Assembly: GCF_000346505.1 (NCBI RefSeq)
Contig: NZ_ANOH01000206.1
Location: forward strand, 1-56,508
DNA length: 56,508 bases
DNA from: Aporhodopirellula sallentina SM41
Lineage (GTDB): Bacteria > Planctomycetota > Planctomycetia > Pirellulales > Pirellulaceae
Direction of reading: 5' to 3'
The position numbers and the translations under genes are program-made. The notes beneath the pieces were generated by a model. The model did no database searches, was not told the DNA's origin, and saw only the letters and a program-made list of their open reading frames with translations. Below, piece by piece: positions 27,401 through 35,753 of the stretch (positions within the stretch are counted from its first letter, which is position 1; every line of letters starts with the position of its first letter).

Positions 27401-28432
27401 ATGCATGACGTACGCACCGCCATGATCATCGCGTTCGGGATGCTCCTGTGCGCCGGTTGCGCTCGAACCGTGACCGTCTCCAACACTCCACCGCCCCCGG
27501 TCGTTTTCCAAGAAACGCCTGACATTCAGGCCCTCGCCACCGCGATCAACCGGTCCGACGCGATCCGCGAACTGTCGACCAACTCTGCCACGGTGGACGT
27601 GCTGAGCATGTCCGCGGTGCCGAAATTGTCCGCGAACATGCACCTGCAACGCGAACGCAATTTCCGGCTCAAGGCGAGCGTCCCGATCATCATGGGCAGC
27701 GGCATCGATCTGGGCAGCAACTCGCAGGAGTTCTGGTTCGAGGTTCCTGAGGGCATGACGCAAACGCTCTACCATGCCACCCACGAACAGTATTCACGCA
27801 ATCTGGACCGAGCGATCTTGCCGGTCGACCCGAGCTGGATGATGGAAGCGATCGGACTGGCACGCCTGGACCCGAACACGGTGATTTCCGGACCGGTCAC
27901 CCGCACCGACGGTTTGATCGAAGTCCGCACGGCCGTCCCGAGTGCAGTTGGAACCTATCAACGGGTTTGCTTCATCGAACCCGCCGCCGGCTACATCACA
28001 CACCTGTTCCTTTATTCGCCAAACCAACGCCTTGTCGCCAAGAGCTTCGCGAGCGAACACGAATACTTCGCCGAAGTGGACACGGTGCTGCCGCATCAAG
28101 TCAAAATCGAACTGTTCCCGGCCACCGGCCCCCCGTTGGCGTTGCAGCTCAGCGTCGCCACGTACAGCATCAACCAATTGCTCTCCGGCGATCCCCAATT
28201 ATTCGCCATGCCCGCGACCGCCAACCGCGTCGACCTGATGCAACTCGCCAGCGGCCCTTCTAACCCCGGCAACACCGTTTTCGGTGCAACGGTTGGTACG
28301 ACCTCGCCGAATTATCCAGTCGCGGGAACGTCTGCATGGTCGGCTCCGACAACTACCGCCGCAGGCACGCCGAGCGCCTACAGCGCCTCGGCCCCCACCG
28401 GACCGCCGCTGCGTGGTATCCGTTACGAATAG
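27401..28432 (+). CDS. Putative lipoprotein of unknown function
   Basis: A 343-residue protein. MHDVRTAMIIAFGMLLCAGC is a lipoprotein signal with lipobox Cys20. Residues about 45-270 resemble the LolA/LolB-type open beta-barrel in outline: an early strand with VDVLSMSAVPKLSANMHLQRERNFRLKAS (read in parts), then FWFEVPEGMTQTLYHATHE and a late VLPHQVKIELFPATGPPLALQLSV. That is a common pattern for planctomycete outer lipoproteins, but the resemblance is weak. The last 70 residues are Ser/Thr/Pro/Ala-rich. GGGAGCC lies before the ATG. It probably shares a transcript with the hypothetical gene just upstream. Confidence 0.7.
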   Translation: MHDVRTAMIIAFGMLLCAGCARTVTVSNTPPPPVVFQETPDIQALATAINRSDAIRELSTNSATVDVLSMSAVPKLSANMHLQRERNFRLKASVPIIMGSGIDLGSNSQEFWFEVPEGMTQTLYHATHEQYSRNLDRAILPVDPSWMMEAIGLARLDPNTVISGPVTRTDGLIEVRTAVPSAVGTYQRVCFIEPAAGYITHLFLYSPNQRLVAKSFASEHEYFAEVDTVLPHQVKIELFPATGPPLALQLSVATYSINQLLSGDPQLFAMPATANRVDLMQLASGPSNPGNTVFGATVGTTSPNYPVAGTSAWSAPTTTAAGTPSAYSASAPTGPPLRGIRYE

Positions 28433-28464
28433 AATGCTTGGGCGAAAAAATCGCGTGGGTAGAA

Positions 28465-28569
28465 CACGTAGCTCAACTCGCCAAGAGTTCAGGCCACACA
28501 CCCGGCCAACGCCAACCAGCCAACGCCAACTAGGCCTGCCTTCGAAGTCTTGGCGACTCCGGCTACGTA
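28465..28569. repeat. GTAGC palindromic element, extended copy D
   Basis: CACGTAGCTCAACTCGCCAAGAGTTCAGGCC at the left end and GGCCTGCCTTCGAAGTCTTGGCGACTCCGGCTACGTAC at the right (each read in parts). ACGTAGC/GGCTACGT arms and both inner hairpins are present; the middle contains a short CCAACGCCAACCAG duplication. Confidence 0.7.
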
Positions 28570-28694
28570 CGTCGTGCGTATCACCTTTCGGGATACCCAA
28601 TACCGCGGAACGTATGTGACGAATTTGCATTGCCCACACGCGCCCGTTGTTCGCCGCCCGGGAGTACGTACATTACCCGACTAAAGTTGAATGC

Positions 28695-29111
28695 GTGAGA
28701 CCGAGACTCAACCCTTACCAGCCAACTCACATTCAACCTGAACCGAGAAAGAACCGGGCGACCACACAATGCCCGGTTTGCGACGGTTCGCTAAGCCGAC
28801 TTCGTTTGGCTTTTCCTGCTGCACGCTGTCCAACATGCAGCCGACGGATCCGTCTCCGCAATTCGGCGACCGCGAGCACATTTTCGACTTTGACCGCAGT
28901 CGCCTGCTTCCTATCCCTGATGTACTTCGAAGCCACCCCAAGCCAAAATGAATGGCTATTCGGCGGTCATCTTTTGGTGTTTGTGGCCTTCGGCTGTCTC
29001 TGGCTGCCCATGTTCGGCCGCCCATCACTCGCCGGTTGGTGGTTTGGACACGCGTCACATGCTACGCTGGAACGCGAACGTCAAGCATTCCGCAAGGAAA
29101 ACGCTGGATAA
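28695..29111 (+). CDS. Small zinc-ribbon membrane protein (hypothetical)
   Basis: About 138 residues from the GTG at 28695; the frame is open to a TTG at 28647, and the true start is uncertain. Seen: a four-cysteine zinc ribbon CPVCDGSLSRL...RCPTCSRRI, then two hydrophobic segments (STLTAVACFLSLMYFEA and LLVFVAFGCLWLPMF), so the N-terminus is probably a cytoplasmic zinc finger and the rest a membrane anchor. The C-terminus is short and charged. No named family recognised. The Cys spacing and clear membrane segments argue for a real gene despite weak start signals. Confidence 0.55.
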   Translation: MRPRLNPYQPTHIQPEPRKNRATTQCPVCDGSLSRLRLAFPAARCPTCSRRIRLRNSATASTFSTLTAVACFLSLMYFEATPSQNEWLFGGHLLVFVAFGCLWLPMFGRPSLAGWWFGHASHATLERERQAFRKENAG

Positions 29112-29282
29112 CCACGGACTGCGCCGAATCGCAATTGCGTCCACTTTCAGACAGCCACATGGACTCTACCCGTCCGGTCTGCCCAACCGTTATCCGACAG
29201 GAACCAATGCTCAATCCCTGGTAGTTACCCTCAGCCCAATTCCCAAGCTACGGAGCGCGCAGCGATTGCTGGCATCGGTCAG

Positions 29283-29420
29283 ATGAACAACTTTTTCTAC
29301 ATTACCGCCTCCATTTTCTTCTGTGGAGGCACTGGTGCCTTGTTTGGTATCGCGATGTCGCTTTCCAAGATCGAACAGCACTTATCCAAGCTCGCCGAAA
29401 ACGCACCTTCGGATGAGTAG
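29283..29420 (+). CDS. Very small membrane protein (45 residues)
   Basis: ATG to TAG encodes MNNFFYITASIFFCGGTGAL followed by FGIAMSLSKIEQHLSKLAEN and APSDE. The first two-thirds is one hydrophobic segment with small residues, suitable as a transmembrane helix, and the last third is a charged amphipathic helix. Orientation and spacing after the zinc-ribbon gene suggest it may be cotranscribed. Only its composition and clean start/stop support it; conservation in related genomes is untested. Confidence 0.4.
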   Translation: MNNFFYITASIFFCGGTGALFGIAMSLSKIEQHLSKLAENAPSDE

Positions 29421-29563
29421 GGCGATTTCGCCCAAGCCGCGATGAATCCAATCGGCATTTCCCAACAAGTTGCCGGTATCGCGGCCTGCACTTGATCCGG
29501 TTCGGCGGATAACCACACGGTGCGCCGGATCCGGTCGGGGGCGCGTCAAAACCTAATTTCATG

Positions 29564-29630
29564 GTAGCGAAACTCGCCAGAGTTTCGGCAGGCTTCGGGA
29601 ATCGCCGAAAGTCTCGGCGACTTTCGCTAC
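29564..29630. repeat. GTAGC palindromic element, copy E
   Basis: GTAGCGAAACTCGCCAGAGT at the left and GTCTCGGCGACTTTCGCTAC at the right. The flank CATTCTTGATCGTGTCGCACCACTAGC follows, nearly the same as after copy C. Confidence 0.85.
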
Positions 29631-29710
29631 GCCCGTGAACCCCTCATTCTTGATCGTGTCGCACCACTAGCAGCGAAAATGGCCGGTCGAGACGCAACAG
29701 CGCTGCCCTC

Positions 29711-29735
29711 CGAAAGTCTTGGCGACTTTCGCTAC
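29711..29735. repeat. Half GTAGC element
   Basis: The right half only: CGAAAGTC-TTGGC-GACTTTCG plus CTAC. A lone half-copy 80 bases from copy E. Confidence 0.65.
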
Positions 29736-29755
29736 GGTTTGCTCGGGGGTTTTGA

Positions 29756-32700
29756 CTAAACCTGATTCCACTGCACGTCGGTGCGGGCGTGCAATCGTTT
29801 GCTGACTTGGGTGTTGCCGCCGGTGAGTGCTTCGAAGCGTTTGATTACGCTGTCGACTGGAATCTGTTGGGCTTCGTGAACGAGCACGGGTGTGATTCCT
29901 GGGATCACCACCGTCGTCAACGATCCTTGGTGAGCCGCGGATACCTTCGGCTCCAACCGCTCGCGTTCACCTTCACTGGAAACGAACAGCAAGAGACGTT
30001 GACGACCGCCGCATTGCAGCAAGCCCGGAACAGCAACCTTCAACGCCGATTCAATCGTCGTTTGCTCATTCCAACGGTTTCGTTGTCCGCCGGTGGGGCT
30101 GAACTCTTGCGTCTTCATCGGTGCGGATGCCGGCTCGCGATCTTCCGAGTTCATGTAGAACGCCGTCACCGTGGCTGTCTTTTGTGCTGTTTCTTCGACC
30201 CTCACTCCGAGCGATGCGGTGTTCGCGGTCTTCCCCCCTGCGGTGCTCGACACTCCGTCGCTGCAAGTGGTCGTAGACGACGATTCCGTCGCGCGGCGGT
30301 GTTGGTCGATCACGTCCTCCACCATCGGAAGACATTTCGCGACCAAGTCCGTCGCCATTGCCTCGACGTCCCACTTCGACTCTGGACTACGAACCGGGGC
30401 GATCAACCAACGCTGTGCGGTTTCACCGTGCAGGTGGTCGAGGATTTGAGGCAATCGCAGCTGAATCTCCTGCGGCATTTCGGTCCACGGATTTTCGGTG
30501 TCACGGTTGTCACCAGGAACCGTTCGCACCGCACGAGCGATTCCGATCGCAGCCTCGGACAAATGCGTGTGCAATCCCTCGAGTTGCCTACTCAACCGCA
30601 TATACGATTGGCTGGTCAACTGCTGCGCGATCGCCATCAAACGTTGCAGCGCGAGTGCCTCCGAGGCTTCGAGCCGATTGACCAGTTCATCGTCGCTCGT
30701 GTGCCCACCGTCAGTGATCTTGCTCGGGTGTTTTCCAGACTGATCCGAAAGCAATCGGGAAATTTCGCGGGTTTCCCCGATGAGTTTTTCGATCGCTTGT
30801 GCGGCGGAGGTCACGTCGATGCGTCCGTCCTGCAGACGCACGACGAGTTCACGTCGCAGCGAAACAATCTGAGCCGCAACCATGCGCTGCAATTGGGATC
30901 CGACGTCTGCATCGTCGAGACTGCCGAGGATGACCATCTCGATGGTTTCACATTGCGTGATCGATTCATCACTCAACGGCGACAGCAAAGAGGATAACCG
31001 ATCGACGATCGCGGCTTCGTTCGCTCCAAAGAGGGCTCGGATCTTTGCGACCATCGCGTCCGGATCCATGTCGCATCGTTTGCGGAGACGTTCGGCCAAC
31101 GGGCCAGCAATCTCTCGCGACTCAGCCGGCCGGCCGAGCCAACGCAGCAACAGATGCCGGGCCGCTGCGGGGGCGAGAAGGTTTTCCTCCAACGCGCGGA
31201 CACACTTCAATCTCGTCACGCCAACGCTGCGGATCATCGGCTTCGCCATCGCGTCGCCTTCGGACGTGTCACAGCGACGGGCGGACGCCAAAATTTCGCC
31301 CGCACCGGTCGCGTCCGCCCAAATGTAATCCACAATGGTCGCCGAGGCCGACGCGGATTCCGGCGACGACTGATCGCCGTCGAGAATCAGATAGGCGTCG
31401 CGCAACGGATTGCGGACGGCGGGAACGCCCGGCCAATCTACACCGTTGTCTCCCGGATAGCTGTTTCCCGGCGTGACATAGTGCCGAATTTCCGAAACAG
31501 CCGCATGAGTATCGTGCAACGAGACGCTTTGGTGCGGGTTGCCCTGCATCGCTACCGATGACAGCAACGGCAACACAGGAGCGTGCTCCAACCCGGCTTC
31601 GTCGAGCAAAGTGCGTAGACGCGGCGCGATGTCGAGCAGCATGCCGCTCGCCGTTCCTCCCGAAACCGATCCGACCAAATAGATCGACGGCACCCGTTCG
31701 CCGCAAACCGCAGCGAGGTGGTCGATCGAGTCGCGCAGTTCGCTATCGATTCTCTCCGCATGATCGACCATCGCGAGCCGACCGAGCGGACGCATGCCCT
31801 CGGTCGCACCGCTGCGAGGAACGTTGTAGATCCATCGACGCGAAACGTTCCGCAGATGCTCGGTTGGTCGGGCACGATAATCCGACGCCGATCGCAACGG
31901 CGTGTGAATGATCGCGGCCGGTGGAATCCGGTCGGACGCTTCGGTCAGACGTGCGGCGTGAATGGTATGCATGTCGGTGTCAATCAACACCGAGTGAAGG
32001 TCCAAAGGGCATGCCGAATGCAAAGTCGCCACCCGGCCGCGGAGTTCGTGCAGACATTCTGCACCGACTCCACCGATCGCCACGATCAACGCGTGTCCGG
32101 TCACGCGACTGCGGAGCAGTTTACTGTCGGCGGTCAGACTCGGCAGGTCCTCGACCGACGCGTCTTCTGGCACCGAAGCCGTCGTTGTGGTTCGCTGTAC
32201 TGTTGTGTCTTGACGCTGCCGCGGGGTTTTCAACGCATCGACAAATTCCTGACAGCTTTCAAAACGCCGATCAGGGTCTTTCTCCAAAGCACGAGCGACG
32301 GCCACACGATCGGCCGGCGGAAGTGGCTCCAAGTTCGGCGCCGCGTGCACGTGCTGCGTCGCCAACTGAGCGATCGTTCGCCCGGCGAATGGACGCGTTC
32401 CCGTCAGCAATTCCTGGTACATGACCGCGAGCGAATACTGATCGCTGTTCATGCTCGGCCGGCCATCGAACACTTCCGGCGGAGCGTAGATTGGCGTCAG
32501 TCCGCCGACGATGGAGTTGTCCGTCTCGCGGAGATCTTTCAGCAAACCAAAGTCACCGACTTTGACGTGCCCGCCGACCATCAACAGGTTGCCCGGCTTC
32601 ACGTCGAGGTGCTGTAACTGATAACTCTTGTGCAGATAATCGAGTGCATCGGCGGCGTCATGCAGATACGACAACAACGCCGCGCGGGGAATCCCGCACG

Positions 32701-33034
32701 AACCGCGGTCCTTGTGCCGCTTCAACACGTCCTCGAGCGATCCGTCGGCCAGTTCCGTGACGATTACCAATTGATCATCGACCACGCCGAATCGTTCGAG
32801 CGTCAACAGGAACGGGTGGTGCACCCCTTTGATCCGTTCGAGCGATTTCAGCTCGCGAGAACCACGATTCGCATGGGTGGCCCCAAAGACGATCTTCACC
32901 GCCTTCTTCAAACCACCGGGCGCGTTCGCACGCCAAACTTCGCCGAAACCGCCTTCGCCGATCTTCTGCTCGAGGGTATAGCCGGCGATCGGCTCATAAC
33001 CCGGCCCGATTTTGCGAACGCTTTGGACAGCCAT
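29756..33034 (-). CDS. Ser/Thr protein kinase fused to a tubulin/FtsZ-like domain
   Basis: A 1092-residue protein. Kinase domain about 17-270: IGEGGFGEVW (25-34), K47 in AVKIV, HLDVKPGN (142-149, D144), DFG (161-163), YAPPE, and NSDQYSLAVMYQEL. All catalytic residues are present. After a Thr-rich linker (about 275-310) comes a second domain: ALIVAIGGVGAECLHELR (315-332) looks like the first nucleotide-binding loop of the tubulin superfamily, and YLVGSVSGGTASGMLLDIA (452-470) carries the S-G-G-T-A-S-G form of the GGTGSG tubulin/FtsZ signature. This matches the Tubulin_2 (tubulin-like) family. Residues about 600-1092 are mainly helical with no recognised domain. No membrane segment. The AAA+ gene lies 123 bases upstream on the same strand. 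Inferred: a phosphorylation-coupled, possibly filament-forming regulator. Confidence 0.85.
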   Translation of the reverse strand: MAVQSVRKIGPGYEPIAGYTLEQKIGEGGFGEVWRANAPGGLKKAVKIVFGATHANRGSRELKSLERIKGVHHPFLLTLERFGVVDDQLVIVTELADGSLEDVLKRHKDRGSCGIPRAALLSYLHDAADALDYLHKSYQLQHLDVKPGNLLMVGGHVKVGDFGLLKDLRETDNSIVGGLTPIYAPPEVFDGRPSMNSDQYSLAVMYQELLTGTRPFAGRTIAQLATQHVHAAPNLEPLPPADRVAVARALEKDPDRRFESCQEFVDALKTPRQRQDTTVQRTTTTASVPEDASVEDLPSLTADSKLLRSRVTGHALIVAIGGVGAECLHELRGRVATLHSACPLDLHSVLIDTDMHTIHAARLTEASDRIPPAAIIHTPLRSASDYRARPTEHLRNVSRRWIYNVPRSGATEGMRPLGRLAMVDHAERIDSELRDSIDHLAAVCGERVPSIYLVGSVSGGTASGMLLDIAPRLRTLLDEAGLEHAPVLPLLSSVAMQGNPHQSVSLHDTHAAVSEIRHYVTPGNSYPGDNGVDWPGVPAVRNPLRDAYLILDGDQSSPESASASATIVDYIWADATGAGEILASARRCDTSEGDAMAKPMIRSVGVTRLKCVRALEENLLAPAAARHLLLRWLGRPAESREIAGPLAERLRKRCDMDPDAMVAKIRALFGANEAAIVDRLSSLLSPLSDESITQCETIEMVILGSLDDADVGSQLQRMVAAQIVSLRRELVVRLQDGRIDVTSAAQAIEKLIGETREISRLLSDQSGKHPSKITDGGHTSDDELVNRLEASEALALQRLMAIAQQLTSQSYMRLSRQLEGLHTHLSEAAIGIARAVRTVPGDNRDTENPWTEMPQEIQLRLPQILDHLHGETAQRWLIAPVRSPESKWDVEAMATDLVAKCLPMVEDVIDQHRRATESSSTTTCSDGVSSTAGGKTANTASLGVRVEETAQKTATVTAFYMNSEDREPASAPMKTQEFSPTGGQRNRWNEQTTIESALKVAVPGLLQCGGRQRLLLFVSSEGERERLEPKVSAAHQGSLTTVVIPGITPVLVHEAQQIPVDSVIKRFEALTGGNTQVSKRLHARTDVQWNQV

Positions 33035-33157
33035 TGAAACGAATCAGAAAAGGGAATAAATCGAAGGGGACAGCAAACAGTGTCGGGGCAAAACGATGAC
33101 ACGAACACGATGACAGCAAACGCGGCGAATCAAAATCAACCGCGAAAGCAACGATCC

Positions 33158-34483
33158 TTACAACGCGCTGAAGTAATTCTTGCAGGCTTGATCGAGGTAC
33201 TCAGGACGCAGCGTCAACGGGATCTTTCGGTACCGGCAAAAGTTCGCAACCTGCGTCAACAAATCGCGAGGATGACAACGACGTGGCGCACGCTTGCTTG
33301 ACTTGTAGAACGCGAGCAAATGCTCGGCGGCTTCCGGCGTCTCGGGGAAACCCATTTGAGCCCCCACGGTTTTCATCAAAATGCGAAATTCGTTTTCCGA
33401 CGGATCATCCACAAAGATCTTGTAGGGCACCCGACGCAGGAACGCCTCGTCCACGAGGTCATCCGGATTCAGGTTGGTTGAGAAGATGATCAACTGTTCG
33501 AACGGGATTTGAATCTTCTTTCCGGTCGGCAGCGTCAGGTAGTCGCAACGGTTTTCCAGCGGCACGATCCATCGATTGAGCAACTCTTCCGGGGCGATCC
33601 GTTGACGGCCAAAGTCATCGATCAACAAACAACCGCAGTTGCTCTTCATCTGCAGCGGAGCTTCGCACATGTTCGATCGCGAATCATGGCGTACCTCCAG
33701 GTTATCCATCACCAATTCGCCACCGACGACTACGCTTGGCCGTTGAATGCGGACCCAACGCTTGTCCCATTCCTGAGAGTTCAACATGCTGCCGTCCCCT
33801 TCCGGGATCGGTGCCTCTTGGTGAAACGCGTCGTCCTTGAGTTTGATCAGGTTGCCGTCATCGAGGATCGCATGCGGGATCCAAATCTCTTGACCGAGAC
33901 AACGTGTCAAACTGCGAGCGATCGTGGTCTTTCCATTTCCGGGAGGTCCGAAAAGGAACAACCCGGTATTGCTGTTGATCGCCGGGCCGAGTTGGTCGAG
34001 CAACTCGTCTTGGTACGAGATCCGCGACAGTGATTCTCGCAATTGATCGCGATCGATCGGGTCAACGCCCGCCGCCTGGGCTTCCACGCTCAACGTGTAA
34101 TCGTTTAGCGGAACGGGAGCGGGTCCGACGTAGCTGCACTGTGCAAAATGTGCCTGAGCCCTTTTTTGCCCGAGTTCGGTCAACGAGTAGTAGTAATCGT
34201 TGAACGCCGCCGGACGCACGTGAGCGACGTATTTGCGAACCCGAAGCGCGTCCACGATCGGCTCGACGATTCGAAACGGCAGGCCCAATCGCGCGGCCAC
34301 GTTGCGACCGCTGATCGTTCCCGTTTGGTGAACGGTTTTGACCAGCAACGACTCGACGAAAGTGATCGAGAGGCCGAGTTCATTCAGGCTCCGCGGTTCG
34401 GCTGGCCAGAACGTATCGTCCGTCAGCAGCCCGCCAAGCGCCGATGATTCGAAGCTATGGGTATCGGTCATCAATGCGGTCAT
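33158..34483 (-). CDS. AAA+ ATPase with N-terminal winged-helix-like region
   Basis: A 441-residue cytoplasmic protein. Residues about 30-125 look like a winged-helix module (LNELGLSITFVESLLVKTVH, VAARLGLPF, YYYSLTELGQKRAQ). The AAA+ domain follows: Walker A GPPGNGKTT, Walker B CLLIDDFG, a sensor-type Asn in LIIFSTN, an Arg-finger-like RRVPYKI, and C-terminal helices with CHPRDLLTQVANFCRYR. An insert after Walker A (DDGNLIKLKDDAFHQE) may form a substrate loop. Its family is an uncharacterised planctomycete AAA+ group; no closer name is justified. It is upstream of the kinase-tubulin gene and likely in the same transcript, so the two may form one complex. Confidence 0.85.
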   Translation of the reverse strand: MTALMTDTHSFESSALGGLLTDDTFWPAEPRSLNELGLSITFVESLLVKTVHQTGTISGRNVAARLGLPFRIVEPIVDALRVRKYVAHVRPAAFNDYYYSLTELGQKRAQAHFAQCSYVGPAPVPLNDYTLSVEAQAAGVDPIDRDQLRESLSRISYQDELLDQLGPAINSNTGLFLFGPPGNGKTTIARSLTRCLGQEIWIPHAILDDGNLIKLKDDAFHQEAPIPEGDGSMLNSQEWDKRWVRIQRPSVVVGGELVMDNLEVRHDSRSNMCEAPLQMKSNCGCLLIDDFGRQRIAPEELLNRWIVPLENRCDYLTLPTGKKIQIPFEQLIIFSTNLNPDDLVDEAFLRRVPYKIFVDDPSENEFRILMKTVGAQMGFPETPEAAEHLLAFYKSSKRAPRRCHPRDLLTQVANFCRYRKIPLTLRPEYLDQACKNYFSAL

Positions 34484-34699
34484 CGGTCTTCGTCTCGTCC
34501 AAATTGGCTAGCGAAAATGGTGTGATGCGGATATCGCCCCGCCAACGCAGCGGGGACAGAAATCCTTCCACGCAAACGTAGCTCACGATTTTGGCGCACC
34601 TGGACATTTGAAGCCTGAACCTTTGCGGGTGGCCTAATTCCCACCTGAAGACCGCCGATCACGCGGTGTCACCGCCCTCTGATCCGCGTGAACGCCCCC

Positions 34700-35527
34700 T
34701 CAATCCTCTAGCAAACGCGAGGCGATCACGCACGCAGCCGTTTCAACCCGCAAGATCCGTTTGCCCAGATCAATCGGACTCATGCCGGCGTCCACGCACG
34801 CGGAAAGCTCCTCATCACTGAAGCCGCCCTCCGGTCCGATCGCGCACTGCACTTTGACACGCCCCCATGAGTTTTGCCTCGATGACTCTTTCAACCCCGC
34901 AATCAGATCCCCGAGCGACTCGCCACCCGGCATCGCGATCAATCGAGCGTCCCACTGCGGCTGGCCTGATTCAATCGGCGCATCTTCCTCACGCGAATCT
35001 TCTTCCCCGATCGACTTTGCCGTCTGCGCAAAACCTTCCGACTGCAACGATGATCCGGATTCCATCCACTTGCGAAACTTCATCACCGGGGCGATCGACA
35101 TCAATTGATTTCGACCGGATTGTTTGCACGACTCGATGACGATGCGTTCCAACTTTCCGAGCAAAGAATCCGCCGGCGGACGCTGCGTCCGCTCACACAC
35201 GAGCGGCAGTACCCGCGCGACGCCGAGTTCGGTCAGTCGCTCGATCATTTCCTTCGCCCGGTCCGGTTTGGGCAACGCGATTGCCAACTCCAGGTAGACG
35301 CTCGGTTCGCGGTCGATGTTTTCGGGCTTCTCCGATCGGCAAACACATTGACGCCGGTCGACAAAGTTCACTGTGGCGGCGGCTTGGTTGCCCTTTCCAT
35401 CGAACAACTCAACCTCATCATCCGCTTGCACCCGCATCACCCGGGTGGCATGCATCGCCTCCTCCGAAGGCAACTCGACGAGCGGTTGCTGGGTCATTAA
35501 ATCGGGGGCGTAGTAGCGTCGCGTCAT
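34700..35527 (-). CDS. rsmE: 16S rRNA m3U1498 methyltransferase
   Basis: A 275-residue SPOUT-class methyltransferase that methylates N3 of U1498 in 16S rRNA using S-adenosylmethionine. Seen: the N-terminal PUA-like domain (HATRVMRVQADDEVELFDGKG), the AKEMIERLTELGVARVLPLV strand-helix, IVIESCKQSGRNQ, and the deep trefoil-knot end AIGPEGGFSDEE...LGKRILRVETAA, which binds SAM. A Glu/Ser-rich insert (about 175-195) makes it somewhat longer than the E. coli enzyme (243). The AAA+ gene follows 217 bases downstream on the same strand, with no obvious link in function. Confidence 0.94.
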   Translation of the reverse strand: MTRRYYAPDLMTQQPLVELPSEEAMHATRVMRVQADDEVELFDGKGNQAAATVNFVDRRQCVCRSEKPENIDREPSVYLELAIALPKPDRAKEMIERLTELGVARVLPLVCERTQRPPADSLLGKLERIVIESCKQSGRNQLMSIAPVMKFRKWMESGSSLQSEGFAQTAKSIGEEDSREEDAPIESGQPQWDARLIAMPGGESLGDLIAGLKESSRQNSWGRVKVQCAIGPEGGFSDEELSACVDAGMSPIDLGKRILRVETAACVIASRLLED

Positions 35528-35753
35528 TTCAAAAAGGCTCAGAAAGATTCAAGTTTCAAGGCGGCGAGGTTCACGTTGACCGTCGCAACCGTTAATCGAG
35601 CGCAAACCCGCAGAGGCGTTGCATCGGGCAGAGTTTAACGACTCGGTCGCACGACTCGCAGTGGCCCCGTCACGTTAGCCGATGAAATAGTCAATCGATC
35701 GTCCGTTGAACGCGCAAACCATTCAACCACTTCAATCAACGAGGCCTACTTCG

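Larger units (their letters stand above)
29421..29755. other. Intergenic gap with palindromic elements
   Basis: No gene. It holds element E (29564-29630), a shared flank ending in CGCACCACTAGCAGC, and a half element at 29711-29735 containing GAAAGTCTTGGCGACTTTCGC. Confidence 0.6.

Noticed and set aside
31718-32617. A 299-codon frame opposite the kinase-tubulin gene
   Set aside because: It is antisense to well-conserved kinase motifs and has a random-looking Arg/His-rich composition.
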